Shown: positions 1-6,543 of the stretch, one piece after another
Position numbering within the stretch: the stretch's first letter is position 1
Layout of the letters: each line of letters opens with the position of its first letter
NCBI GenBank assembly: GCA_905236665.1
Contig: CAJONF010000017.1
Span: 1 to 12,092 of the forward strand
Source of the DNA: an uncultured Selenomonadaceae bacterium
GTDB taxonomy: Bacteria > Bacillota > Negativicutes > Selenomonadales > Selenomonadaceae
Length of the DNA: 12,092 nucleotides
Reading direction: 5' to 3'
Program-made: the position numbers and the translations under genes
Notes under the pieces: model-generated
The model's input: the letters and a program-made list of their open reading frames with translations, nothing else
Databases searched by the model: none
Told to the model about the DNA's origin: nothing

Positions 1-461
1 ATTGAGTAGCTCGTCAACTATTGCCGCCGGTTCTACGTGGCGAGCTGTACTTATCGGCATTGACCATAACGCCGCTGTTGAAGGTTCCGGACGCGGGCAT
101 TTCGCCATTTGCAAAACCACCGATAATAAAAATATCTATTTTGCACCTAACAGTTATCATAGTAGCACTGCTACCACCGATAAAATCTGGCTACCTGCTG
201 AATTTCCTACGAGCCGGCTAAACAGGCTAAATACGATTATTTCAAGAACAAGACGCCGATTAATTTTGCGTGTCATAACGATTTGACACAAATAAGCCGT
301 GCTTGGACACGCTCCGCCGTTAGTTATGCTTTTTGTCTCTATGGCGCAGGGCGTTGATTGCGCCTTGCGAACACCAGGTTGTAGAAATTAATCAGCGCAT
401 CCGGTCTAATCAGCACCGTATCGAAGCTTTAGAGGAGAAAATTAATGAAACTAGACACTGA
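1..461 (+). pseudogene. Decayed phage-type DUF6273-like protein, 3' part
   Basis: The coding signal survives in three successive frames. From the left edge to about 205 the frame starting at base 2 reads an N-terminal-like segment (WRAVLIGIDHN, then EGSGRGHFAICK) and ends in TDKIWLPAEF. From about 208 to 354 the frame shifts to YEPAKQAKYDYFKNKTPINF, then ISRAWTRSA and FCLYGAG, and stops at 355. From about 351 a third frame reads ALIAPCEHQVVEINQRI and a short coiled-coil-like tail, ending at TGA 459-461. The order 'DK.WL', 'YEYFKN', 'W.RSA..FC' and 'ALIAP' is what I recall from DUF6273-like proteins of gut phages and prophages. The stretch normally lying between the N-terminal block and TDKIWL seems to be missing. 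I read this as a prophage remnant with two frameshifts and an internal deletion. The 5' end is outside the window. The domain assignment is from memory, not a search. Confidence 0.6.
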
Positions 462-510
462 TAAAATTGTTGACATGGCGACCGCCGCCCACTATAATGA
501 TAAAAAATAA
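445..510 (+). CDS. 21-codon ORF of unknown status, probably a phage gene fragment
   Basis: An ATG at 445 follows an excellent ribosome binding site (GAGGAG at 432-437, 7 bases away) and encodes 21 residues beginning MKLDTDKIVDMATAAHY before TAA at 508. It overlaps the end of the decayed phage gene, as the next gene in a phage operon would. Its last two thirds coincide with a perfect consensus promoter (470-498) for the following regulator. The simplest reading is the surviving start of a lost phage gene. A short leader peptide is possible but nothing else supports it. No function is assigned. Confidence 0.3.
   Translation: MKLDTDKIVDMATAAHYNDKK
470..498 (+). promoter_or_regulatory. Perfect sigma-70 promoter for the DeoR-family gene
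   Basis: TTGACA at 470-475 and TATAAT at 493-498 are both exact consensus hexamers separated by exactly 17 bases. Transcription would begin near 505, leaving a leader of about 25 to 28 bases before the ATG at 530 or 533. This placement excludes the in-frame TTG at 467 as the start codon and disfavours the ATG at 497. The promoter lies inside the small phage-derived ORF. Confidence 0.85.
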
Positions 511-532
511 AACTACAGGCAATGTTATTATG

Positions 533-1303
533 ATGTTTTTGGAAGAAAGACAAGCTCAAATCCTTGAAATGCTCAATAGGGACGGTAAAGTCCTAGTAAA
601 GGAATTAGCCGAAATTTTCGGCGTCACGGAAGATTCTATCCGTAAAGATTTAAGTTCACTGGAACTCGAAGGGAAATTAAGGAGAACTTACGGCGGAGCA
701 GTTTCAATCAAAGAGAAATTGCAGATGACGGAGGCAAATAAACGCCGAATTTCAGATGTCGAAGCAAAACGCAAAATCGCCGCCGCCGCTCTCAAATTAA
801 TTCAGCCGCAAGATTTAATCTTCCTTGATATTTCCACTATTTCTATTGCGATCGCTAACTTTTTAGAAAAAACCGACATAAATTACAAGGTTTTAACTAA
901 CATGGTTGATGTTTTGGTCATGTTGGCGAGAAATCCGCGGATAAGTTTGTTTTTTGCGGGTGGATTGATTAACCAAAGTCGCGATGGTTTTTCTGACGGG
1001 TTAAATTTGGATTTCATATCGAAATTTCGTCCGGATATTTCGTTTATCGGCGCATTTGGTGTGGATATCCAAAAAAATTCGCTAACATCGCGTGACACTG
1101 CCGGCGGAATTCATAAAGCTCGAATGATTGACATTAGTAAAACTTCCTACATTATCGCCGAATCGCGCAAAATCGGCGTAGAAAGTACTTACAGTTTCGC
1201 CGCGCTTGACAAAGTTGACGGGATTATCACCGAGGCAAAACTTTCCGACAATCTTACGGCGGTGGCAGAAAAATTAGGAGTAAAAATAATTTTTGCTGAA
1301 TAA
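533..1303 (+). CDS. DeoR-family transcriptional regulator
   Basis: A cytoplasmic DNA-binding repressor of the DeoR/GlpR type, 256 residues, the usual length. Residues 1-57 form the DeoR winged helix-turn-helix: FLEERQAQILEML, then VKELAEIFGVTEDSIRKDL and the LRRTYGGAV wing. Residues about 75-250 are the DeoR C-terminal sensor domain, which in this family usually binds a phosphorylated sugar. It carries DLIFLDISTISIAIA, VLTNMVDV, FFAGG and IGAFGVD, and ends with an AESRKIG segment where relatives often have ADSSKFG. Start: adjacent ATGs at 530 and 533, both downstream of the promoter at 470-498, with a weak AGG at 517-519. I prefer 533 because family members begin MFxEERQ. No sugar kinase, aldolase or transporter is adjacent and the next gene is convergent, so the target is unknown. 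It is probably expressed alone. Confidence 0.9.
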   Translation: MFLEERQAQILEMLNRDGKVLVKELAEIFGVTEDSIRKDLSSLELEGKLRRTYGGAVSIKEKLQMTEANKRRISDVEAKRKIAAAALKLIQPQDLIFLDISTISIAIANFLEKTDINYKVLTNMVDVLVMLARNPRISLFFAGGLINQSRDGFSDGLNLDFISKFRPDISFIGAFGVDIQKNSLTSRDTAGGIHKARMIDISKTSYIIAESRKIGVESTYSFAALDKVDGIITEAKLSDNLTAVAEKLGVKIIFAE

Positions 1304-1316
1304 AATATTGCGAATA

Positions 1317-1356
1317 AAAAAATCGGTCAGGCTCTTGTGAACTCGACCGATTTTTT
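1317..1356. terminator. Bidirectional intrinsic terminator between deoR-type gene and mpg
   Basis: A perfect 12-bp stem (1317-1328 with 1345-1356: A6TCGGTC against GACCGAT6) encloses a 16-base loop. It ends in T-rich sequence on the + strand and has an A run on its left side, so it can stop transcription from both directions. Its right edge overlaps the stop codon of the glycosylase gene (1355-1357). Confidence 0.88.
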
Positions 1357-1936
1357 ATTTTCTGCTTAAAAATTTATTCCCCGCCGCAATAAATCGCCAA
1401 GGATAATTCGCCGCGTCGCCAGCATAATCAATGTTGATTCTTTTCGTTGAAATTATGTCGGCTTGAAAATTTTCTGTAGTCTCGATAAAAATTTCATCGC
1501 CGCATAAATCCAAGCCGTAAAAATTTTTCGTTACGCCCAAAGCTTGAGACAATTTACCGGGACCGGAGCAAAGTTCGCGCAAATTTTTTTTATTCCGACG
1601 ACGTTTCATTAAGTCCACGCCGTCAACTGGTTGCAGAGCGCGAATCAACACAGCCTCCGGAACATTTTCGACATTTGCAACGACGTTTGTACAAAGATAC
1701 ATTCCGTAAATCATATAAACATAAACAAAGCCCCCTGCGCCATAAAAAAGTTTTGTACGCTCGGTCTTACCGCGATAAGAATGCGCCGCCGCGTCAATCG
1801 TGCCCATGTAAGCTTCAGTTTCGACGATAATTCCGCTTGTCAAACCTTCGGGCAAATTTGTCACTATTTTTTTCCCGATAAGTTCGCGGGCAATCGTCAA
1901 ACCGTCGCGCAGATAAAATTTCCGTGTAAGTTTCAT
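1355..1936 (-). CDS. mpg: 3-methyladenine DNA glycosylase (AAG/MPG family)
   Basis: Base-excision repair enzyme that flips out and removes alkylated or deaminated purines such as 3-methyladenine and hypoxanthine. It has 193 residues, normal for the bacterial family. The active-site block VETEAYMG holds Glu41, which aligns with the catalytic Glu125 of human AAG, and Tyr43, which aligns with Tyr127. His52 in AAAHSYRG aligns with His136. Further family blocks are VYVYMIYGMYLCTNV (71-85), VLIRALQP with Arg99 aligning with Arg182, and CSGPGKLSQALG (123-134). All key residues are present, so it should be active. The ATG lies only 3 bases after the stop of the upstream efflux adaptor and has no clear ribosome binding site, so translational coupling is likely. 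The pairing with an efflux adaptor is functionally unexplained. Confidence 0.95.
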   Translation of the reverse strand: MKLTRKFYLRDGLTIARELIGKKIVTNLPEGLTSGIIVETEAYMGTIDAAAHSYRGKTERTKLFYGAGGFVYVYMIYGMYLCTNVVANVENVPEAVLIRALQPVDGVDLMKRRRNKKNLRELCSGPGKLSQALGVTKNFYGLDLCGDEIFIETTENFQADIISTKRINIDYAGDAANYPWRFIAAGNKFLSRK

Positions 1937-1939
1937 TTT

Positions 1940-3067
1940 TTACATACGCGGAGGGGGACCGCCCATAGGCATACTGCTACTCTTAGTCGTCTTCTTTTCA
2001 GCTACTTTGTAAGTCGTGGAAACATTATCACCAGGATTTAAATTGCCGCCGGTAACTTCGACAAATTCTTCACCGTAAAGCCCGACGGTTATATAAATTT
2101 TTTCGGCAATGTCCTTGCCCTGCGCGTCCTTAGTAATTTTTTCAACATAGGAACCTTGCCCATCAGTTTTCAAAGCGGAAATAGGAACACACAGTGCGTC
2201 GCGAACTTGTCCAACGACAATATCAAGCCGCGCAGTCATGGCGGGGAGCAAAAGATTTTCTTCATCGGGCGCGCTGAACGTCACGTAGTAATAAATGACG
2301 GCATTGCTTGAGCTTGAAGAGGTTGTCGAAGAGCTTGTATCCCAAGAATTTGCTGTATCTGTTTGAGAAATTTTTGTAACCTGCGCCCTAAAAGTTTTAT
2401 CGGGGTAAGCGTCTACAGTAAAGGTTGCGTGTTCGCCGATTTTAACGGAGCCTATGTCCGTCTCATCAACTTTAGCTTTAACAAGTTTCTCGCTCAAATC
2501 GGCAATGCGCATAATGACAGTTGGATTGTTTGAACCTTGAACAGCCATGGTGCCTGGAGTCTTAGGCTCGCCGACAACTACGCCGTCCATTGGCGCGGTA
2601 ATAACAGTTTGATTAACGTCGTCTTCAGCCAGATCAACAGCTGATTTTGCGCGGTCGTATTCGTATTGTGCGTCCTGCAATTCTTCTAAAGACTTTGCGC
2701 CGATATTGTAAAGCCGTTCCGTCCGTTCCAATTTCTGTCGAGCATTCGTCAATGTGAAATTCGCCTGATCGAGTTTTGCCTGGAAATCTTTGCCGTCCAA
2801 AATCGCCACGACCTGCCCTTCCGTCACGTGGTCATTTTCCTCAACCAAAATATCTTGGATACGGGCGGTAACTTTTCCGCTGACTTCTACGCTATCTCGC
2901 GGCTGAATTGTGCCGGTTGCAGAGACAGTCTTAGTTAAATCCGTGCGCATAACTTCTGCCGTCTCGTAAGTTTCGGTTGTATCGTCGATAACTTTTTCAT
3001 TGTAAAATTTATAACCGACCGCCGCGCTGATTACAAAAACAACAACGATTAAAATTTTCCACTTCAT
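1940..3067 (-). CDS. Efflux periplasmic adaptor (MacA/HlyD-type membrane-fusion protein)
   Basis: An adaptor that links an inner-membrane pump (MacB-type ABC or RND) to an outer-membrane channel; 375 residues. Residues 4-18 are a membrane anchor (ILIVVVFVISAAVGY). Next come a first lipoyl half (about 46-92: TVSATGTIQPRDSVEVSGKV and GQVVAILDG), an alpha-helical hairpin (about 93-152), the second lipoyl half (TAPMDGVVVGEPKTPGTMA, 157-175), a beta-barrel domain (about 193-290) and a membrane-proximal domain (about 292-355). A Ser/Thr-rich insert lies in the barrel at 241-255, and the tail is Met/Gly/Pro-rich. An AGAGG site sits 8 bases before the ATG, and a promoter lies at 3109-3136. No pump permease, ATPase or TolC-like gene is adjacent, so its partner must be encoded elsewhere. 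Monoderm relatives such as YknX exist, so an outer membrane is suggested but not proven. Confidence 0.9.
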   Translation of the reverse strand: MKWKILIVVVFVISAAVGYKFYNEKVIDDTTETYETAEVMRTDLTKTVSATGTIQPRDSVEVSGKVTARIQDILVEENDHVTEGQVVAILDGKDFQAKLDQANFTLTNARQKLERTERLYNIGAKSLEELQDAQYEYDRAKSAVDLAEDDVNQTVITAPMDGVVVGEPKTPGTMAVQGSNNPTVIMRIADLSEKLVKAKVDETDIGSVKIGEHATFTVDAYPDKTFRAQVTKISQTDTANSWDTSSSTTSSSSSNAVIYYYVTFSAPDEENLLLPAMTARLDIVVGQVRDALCVPISALKTDGQGSYVEKITKDAQGKDIAEKIYITVGLYGEEFVEVTGGNLNPGDNVSTTYKVAEKKTTKSSSMPMGGPPPRM

Positions 3068-3108
3068 AAAATTTACCTCTTGAACCGTTTAAAATTTCTA
3101 CAACTTAG

Positions 3109-3136
3109 ATTTAACATAAAGTTGCGAAGCTGTCAA
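3109..3136 (-). promoter_or_regulatory. Probable promoter of the adaptor-mpg pair
   Basis: On the minus strand TTGACA (complement of 3131-3136, exact consensus) is followed after 16 bases by TTAAAT (complement of 3109-3114, four of six matches). It lies between the upstream terminator (3152-3181) and the adaptor start, the only place a promoter for this pair can be. Confidence 0.6.
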
Positions 3137-3151
3137 TTAAAGGTTGTTAGT

Positions 3152-3181
3152 AAAAAAATTAGCCCCTTCTTGAAAGGAGCT
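3152..3181 (-). terminator. Intrinsic terminator of the thymidylate kinase gene
   Basis: Minus-strand hairpin AGCTCCTT / AAGGGGCT (3174-3181 pairing with 3161-3168, one G-U pair) with a 5-base loop. After two A residues a run of seven T follows (complement of 3152-3158). It begins about 15 bases after the kinase stop codon. Confidence 0.8.
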
Positions 3182-3196
3182 TTAGTGCTTTACAAA

Positions 3197-3853
3197 TTAA
3201 TTAGCTATTAAAAGTTCTTCGACGATTGCTAAAATATTTTCGTGAATATCGGTGGAACTTCGCGCAAAATTTTTATCGGCGCAATTTACAATTTTCCAAT
3301 CGAATTTTTGAGCAATTTCTTTGTAAGTGATATAGATTTTATTCATATAGTCGGCGTCGGATTCGTGAATATCTTCGCGACCACGCTCCTTGCGCAAGAT
3401 AGCAGAAATTTTCGGCGGCATATCCAGAAAGATTGTTAAATCTGGGCGGGGCAACTGAAATTTATCGTATTCCAAATCGTCCAGCCATGTTAAAAATTTT
3501 GAACGCTCGGTTTTCTTTTTAAATTTCGCCGCCTGATAAGCCATGTTCGAGCCGACATAACGATCACTCAGAACTAAACCGCCGCTTTGATAAAAATCTT
3601 TCCAATCGCCAAAACTGGCAAATCTGTCGACGGCATAAAAAACCGCCGCCGCATAGGGATTGACAGCCTCGGCATCGCCCCCGAAATCTCCACGCAAATA
3701 CATTTTTATCAGCGCGGAAGATTCGGATTCATAGTTGGGAAAACTCACACGCCTAACATTAACTTCCAAATCGCGCAATCGTTCATAAAGTTTTTTAGCC
3801 TGCGTTGCCTTGCCGGAGCCGTCCGAGCCTTCGATAACGACCAACTTGCCCAC
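3197..3853 (-). CDS. tmk: Thymidylate kinase (dTMP kinase)
   Basis: Phosphorylates dTMP to dTDP with ATP in the cytoplasm, an essential step of dTTP synthesis. It has 218 residues from the GTG at 3851-3853. I chose this start because AGGGGGTG lies about 7 bases upstream and the protein then begins MGKLVVIEG, as the family does; the longer TTG start at 3877 adds eight unconserved residues. P-loop GSDGSGKAT at 9-17, with Ala rather than Thr/Ser directly after the Lys. DRY motif at 97-99 in LSDRYVGSNMAYQAAK, the PDLTIFLDMP strand at 137-146, and a lid-like RKERGREDIHE. This is the slightly longer Tmk variant with an extended insert around 105-130 (KFKKKTERSKFLTWLDDLEY). Likely monocistronic, with its own terminator downstream. 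Confidence 0.93.
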   Translation of the reverse strand: MGKLVVIEGSDGSGKATQAKKLYERLRDLEVNVRRVSFPNYESESSALIKMYLRGDFGGDAEAVNPYAAAVFYAVDRFASFGDWKDFYQSGGLVLSDRYVGSNMAYQAAKFKKKTERSKFLTWLDDLEYDKFQLPRPDLTIFLDMPPKISAILRKERGREDIHESDADYMNKIYITYKEIAQKFDWKIVNCADKNFARSSTDIHENILAIVEELLIAN

Positions 3854-3935
3854 AACCGTGCACCCCCTAAGTTGCAATTCGTAATTAGTGATATGTAATG
3901 TGTAATGCTAAAAATTTTTGTGATGAAGGTAACCA

Positions 3936-3961
3936 TTGATATTAGACAAGCTGTTGATATT
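3936..3961. repeat. Direct repeat TTGATATT x2 upstream of tmk
   Basis: TTGATATT occurs at 3936-3943 and 3954-3961, 18 bases apart, in the 114-base gap between the LysR gene and tmk. The same gap also carries a degenerate GTAAT repeat (about 3881-3905). The pair could be an operator half-site arrangement or chance. I see no convincing promoter or terminator in this gap. Confidence 0.3.
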
Positions 3962-3967
3962 TCCTGC

Positions 3968-4837
3968 TTACAACGGATTTTTGCAAAAATCTATAAATGC
4001 TTGTGAAGCCTTGGAGACATAACGATCTTTTTTCCACGCCAAACCAATATCGACAAAGATAGGGTCATAAAATGGAATGGCTTTGACATTTGAAGAATTT
4101 TCGCAGATAAAGTCCAATAAAAATGCAATACCGACCTCGTGTTCAACCAGCCCTTTTATCGTGACGATTTGTCCAGATTCTAGCACCGTTCGCGGCGAAA
4201 TTTTCAGCGCGGATAATTTGCTTTGAACAATTTCGCGCAGATAAGAGCCTTCCTTCATCATGATTAAATCGGAATTGGCAATTTCTCTGGCTGTTATTTC
4301 TGATTTATTTGACAGCGAACTTTTTTGAGCCACGCAAACCATTAACTGATTGCGGCTCATCTTCAAAACGTTTAAATTCGGCGTGGATTCGGGTATGATT
4401 ATAATTCCAAAGTCCAACTCATCGCTTTCCAATTTTTCGCGAATGGTTAGCGAACCTTCCTCAAAAAGCAATACGTCTAAATTCGGGTGAATATGCCTGA
4501 AACCAGAAAAAACTTTCGGGAAAAGATACGCGCCCATCATCGGCGGTATCCCAATTTTAATCGTGCCTTTTTGCAACTGTTTGTAATCATTGACTTCTAA
4601 AACAGCGTCTTTGATACTGCGCATGGCAAATTCAATCCGCTTGAGGAAAACCGCACCTTCCGGCGTCAAAGTCAGTTGCTTTTGGCTACGGTCAAAAAGC
4701 TGAACGCCCAATTCTGCTTCTAATTTTTTTATTGCTACTGTGATGTTCGGCTGCGATACTCGAAGTTTTTGTGCGGCGCGAGTGATATTTTTCAAGCGGC
4801 TTGCCATCTGAAAATACTCCAGTTGTCTCAGCTCCAT
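3968..4837 (-). CDS. LysR-family transcriptional regulator
   Basis: 289 residues with the standard layout. Residues 1-60 form the winged helix-turn-helix (MELRQLEYFQMAS, ITRAAQKLRVSQPNITVAIKKLE, LGVQLFDRSQKQLTLTPEG), followed by a linker helix. The effector-binding domain spans about 90-287 (GTIKIGIPPMMGAYLFPKVF, then LDFGIIIIPE, LESGQIVTIKGLVEHEVGIAFL). The effector is unknown. The ATG is preceded by AGGGGTGAT at good spacing. The gene is divergent from the ABC ATPase at 4956, and the 118-base gap carries overlapping promoters for both genes plus a T-N11-A dyad. By LysR convention the ATPase gene is a likely target and the regulator probably represses itself. It is not close enough to any named LysR protein for me to give a symbol. 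Confidence 0.94.
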   Translation of the reverse strand: MELRQLEYFQMASRLKNITRAAQKLRVSQPNITVAIKKLEAELGVQLFDRSQKQLTLTPEGAVFLKRIEFAMRSIKDAVLEVNDYKQLQKGTIKIGIPPMMGAYLFPKVFSGFRHIHPNLDVLLFEEGSLTIREKLESDELDFGIIIIPESTPNLNVLKMSRNQLMVCVAQKSSLSNKSEITAREIANSDLIMMKEGSYLREIVQSKLSALKISPRTVLESGQIVTIKGLVEHEVGIAFLLDFICENSSNVKAIPFYDPIFVDIGLAWKKDRYVSKASQAFIDFCKNPL

Positions 4838-4855
4838 TTAAATCACCCCTTTGAT

Positions 4856-4884
4856 TTGAATAATTTTAGATGATTCTTTATAAT
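4856..4884 (+). promoter_or_regulatory. Probable promoter of the ABC ATPase gene
   Basis: TTGAAT at 4856-4861 and an exact TATAAT at 4879-4884 are separated by 17 bases. Transcription would start near 4891, giving a leader of about 65 bases that contains the dyad at 4899-4913. Confidence 0.65.
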
Positions 4885-4897
4885 AACTGCGATTTAT

Positions 4898-4926
4898 ATT
4901 TTACACCGTAAAAATTTATCTGGCAA
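4898..4926 (-). promoter_or_regulatory. Probable promoter of the LysR gene
   Basis: On the minus strand TTGCCA (complement of 4921-4926) and TAAAAT (complement of 4898-4903) each match consensus at five of six positions, with a 17-base spacer. The dyad at 4899-4913 covers the -10 element, a layout suited to autorepression. Confidence 0.6.
4899..4913. promoter_or_regulatory. Candidate LysR-type operator (T-N11-A dyad)
   Basis: TTTTAC-ACC-GTAAAA is a perfect 6-bp inverted repeat that satisfies the T-N11-A rule of LysR boxes (T4900 to A4912). It sits between the divergent LysR and ABC genes, on the -10 of the LysR promoter and just past the expected start site of the ABC transcript. Confidence 0.5.
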
Positions 4927-4955
4927 TGAAAATTTTTTGATTGGAGATAACAAAC

Positions 4956-5660
4956 GTGATTGAATTGTTTGACGTGGAAAAAATATTCGGCACGGTGCGT
5001 GCAGTCGACAAAATAAGTTTCAAGATTGAGCGCGGCGAAGTGTTCGGGCTTTTGGGCAAAAACGGCGCAGGTAAAACCACCACAATAAAAATGTTGACAC
5101 TGCAACTTAAACCGACGGCGGGCAAAATTTTTTTTGAAGGACGACCTGTTCTCGGCAATGAAATTTTTATAAAAAGTCTACTCGGTCTGGTTCCGCAACA
5201 TTTGAACTTTGATCAAGATTTGACGGTTGAAGAAAATTTGGAACTGCACGCCAGATTACACCACCTGCTAAAAATTGAGCGGCGCGAGCGGATTGATGAG
5301 CTGTTAAAATTTGTAGAGTTAGAAAAAGTCCGTAAAGCTTTTGTGCGGGAATTATCCGGCGGCATGAAAAGACGTTTGTTAATCGTGCGCGGATTGATTC
5401 ACCGCCCGAAAATTTTATTTTTAGATGAACCGACCGTCGCTCTTGACCCACAAGTCCGCAGAAAAATTTGGGCGTTGATAAAAAATTTAAAGGCGCAGGG
5501 AATTACAATCGTATTGACGACGCATTATATCGAAGAGGCGGAATTTCTTTGCGATCGCGTAGCAATTTTAAATCGTGGAAAATTGGTTGCCCTTGACACG
5601 ACAGAAAATCTTTGCGCGTGCTGTTCATTGGAAGAAAAATTTATCGAGCTGACAAAATGA
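4956..5660 (+). CDS. ABC transporter ATP-binding protein, without adjacent permease
   Basis: Cytoplasmic ATPase subunit of an ABC-2/DrrA/CcmA-type exporter, 234 residues. Walker A GKNGAGKTT at 34-42, with Lys35 where Pro is more usual. Q-loop Gln81 in LVPQ, signature LSGGM at 133-137, Walker B ILFLDEP at 153-159, D-loop ALDP at 162-165 and H-loop His190. It ends with the SLEEKFIELT element that closes complete members of this group, so it is not truncated. Start: GTG at 4956 with GGAG 9 bases upstream. The in-frame TTG at 4941 would put the ribosome binding site inside the gene. No membrane permease is encoded beside it; the next gene is convergent pheA. Substrate unknown. Probably controlled by the divergent LysR regulator. 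Confidence 0.92.
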   Translation: MIELFDVEKIFGTVRAVDKISFKIERGEVFGLLGKNGAGKTTTIKMLTLQLKPTAGKIFFEGRPVLGNEIFIKSLLGLVPQHLNFDQDLTVEENLELHARLHHLLKIERRERIDELLKFVELEKVRKAFVRELSGGMKRRLLIVRGLIHRPKILFLDEPTVALDPQVRRKIWALIKNLKAQGITIVLTTHYIEEAEFLCDRVAILNRGKLVALDTTENLCACCSLEEKFIELTK

Positions 5661-5692
5661 AAAATCCCTCCGCAGTTAGAGGGATTTTTTTT
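5660..5692. terminator. Bidirectional intrinsic terminator between the ABC gene and pheA
   Basis: An 11-bp perfect stem (5660-5670 with 5679-5689, core ATCCCTC/GAGGGAT) has an 8-base loop and runs into eight T on the + strand (5685-5692). The A run on the left gives a U-tract in the opposite direction as well. It overlaps the last base of the ABC stop codon and abuts the pheA stop codon (5691-5693). Confidence 0.9.
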
Positions 5693-6542
5693 ATGCGTGT
5701 ATGACGGGGAAAACTCCCAGATTTTTTAGCCAAATGCTTTTGTCGTAAACGGCGCGGATTGATTCTCGCAAGGCGTCATCGCCGGCATCTGTCTCCAAGT
5801 CGAAGAAAAAAATATACGCGCCTAAAATCGTTCTGGCAGGGCGGGATTCGATTCGCGTCATGTTCACGCCACGTTTAGCAAATTCATTCAAAACTTCGCA
5901 AAGAGAACCTGCGCGGGAGCCGTCGATTTGGCAGATAATCAAAACTTTGTCGCCGTCAAAAGTTTCAATCGGCGCGGCGTCACGCGGGCGGTAATGAATT
6001 TCAAAAAAGCGCGTGAAATTGTTCGGGTTATCTTGAATATTTTTCGCGGCGATTGTAAGCGCATGAAGTTTCCCGGCGCGTTCGGTGCAAATGGCGGCGA
6101 AATTTTCATCGGCGGCGGCAACCAGTTCAGCGGCGCGAGCAGTCGAAGTTGTGGAAATAATTTCTGCGTCGGGGAAATTTTTTTGTAAAAATTTTCTGCA
6201 CTGCGCCAGCGGTTGAGCATGAGAAAAAATTTTTTTAACTGAATTCAAATCAGCGAGCGGCTTTGTCATTAAAAAATTTTTCACTGGCCAAACGAGTTCA
6301 CGAGCTATCGTCAAAGTGTCGCTACGTGCCAGCGTGTCGAGCGTGATATTTATCGAACCTTCCAGCGAATTTTCCACGGGGACAAGTCCTGCGTCGAGTT
6401 TACGCTCTTTTACACCGGTCAACACGTCAAAGATATCCGCGCAAATTTCAATGTGCCAATCTTCATGCAAAAATTTTTTCAGCCAAAGAGCCGCCTCTTC
6501 AGAATGTGTTCCCTTCGGTCCGAGTATTCCTACTGTTTTCAT
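5691..6542 (-). CDS. pheA: Prephenate dehydratase (monofunctional, with ACT domain)
   Basis: Converts prephenate to phenylpyruvate in phenylalanine synthesis; 283 residues, typical for the stand-alone enzyme without chorismate mutase. The catalytic domain (1-180) has GILGPKGTHSEEAA, GLVPVENSLEGSINITLD (52-69), STTSTARAAELVA (130-142) and NNFTRFFEI (174-182), which carries the conserved TRF. The ACT domain (about 198-275) has GSLCEVLNEFAKRGVNMTRIESRP, including the ESRP motif that binds phenylalanine, so feedback inhibition is expected. Start: the ATG at 6540-6542, one base after the exonuclease stop and 5 bases after a GGTGA site. Upstream TTG (6554) and GTG (6551) would overlap the exonuclease gene. 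It is the last gene of the minus-strand cluster, with a strong terminator directly behind it. Confidence 0.95.
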   Translation of the reverse strand: MKTVGILGPKGTHSEEAALWLKKFLHEDWHIEICADIFDVLTGVKERKLDAGLVPVENSLEGSINITLDTLARSDTLTIARELVWPVKNFLMTKPLADLNSVKKIFSHAQPLAQCRKFLQKNFPDAEIISTTSTARAAELVAAADENFAAICTERAGKLHALTIAAKNIQDNPNNFTRFFEIHYRPRDAAPIETFDGDKVLIICQIDGSRAGSLCEVLNEFAKRGVNMTRIESRPARTILGAYIFFFDLETDAGDDALRESIRAVYDKSIWLKNLGVFPVIHA

Positions 6543-6543
6543 T

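Noticed and set aside
340..357. The TGA at 355 as a recoded or selenocysteine codon in the phage-type gene
   Set aside because: The protein-like signal continues in a different frame and there is already another shift at about 205. Two indels in a decaying gene explain it better.
467..532. TTG at 467 or ATG at 497 as start of the DeoR-family gene
   Set aside because: The perfect promoter at 470-498 puts the transcript start near 505, downstream of both codons, neither has a ribosome binding site, and family members begin MFxEERQ.
1631..2041. 136-codon plus-strand ORF across mpg and the adaptor end
   Set aside because: It runs antisense through two well-supported genes and its product is low-quality His/Asn/Phe-rich sequence.
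2285..2350. Ser-rich stretch in the efflux adaptor as a possible tandem repeat or variable tract
   Set aside because: The codons are mixed with no clean nucleotide repeat unit, so slippage is unlikely. It is more likely a flexible insert in the barrel domain.
3745..3936. 63-codon minus-strand ORF overlapping the 5' end of tmk
   Set aside because: It is an alternative frame of the kinase start region; the in-frame kinase motifs decide the real gene.
3878..3967. GTAAT-like repeats between the LysR gene and tmk as a CRISPR or REP element
   Set aside because: The units are only five bases, irregular and too few.
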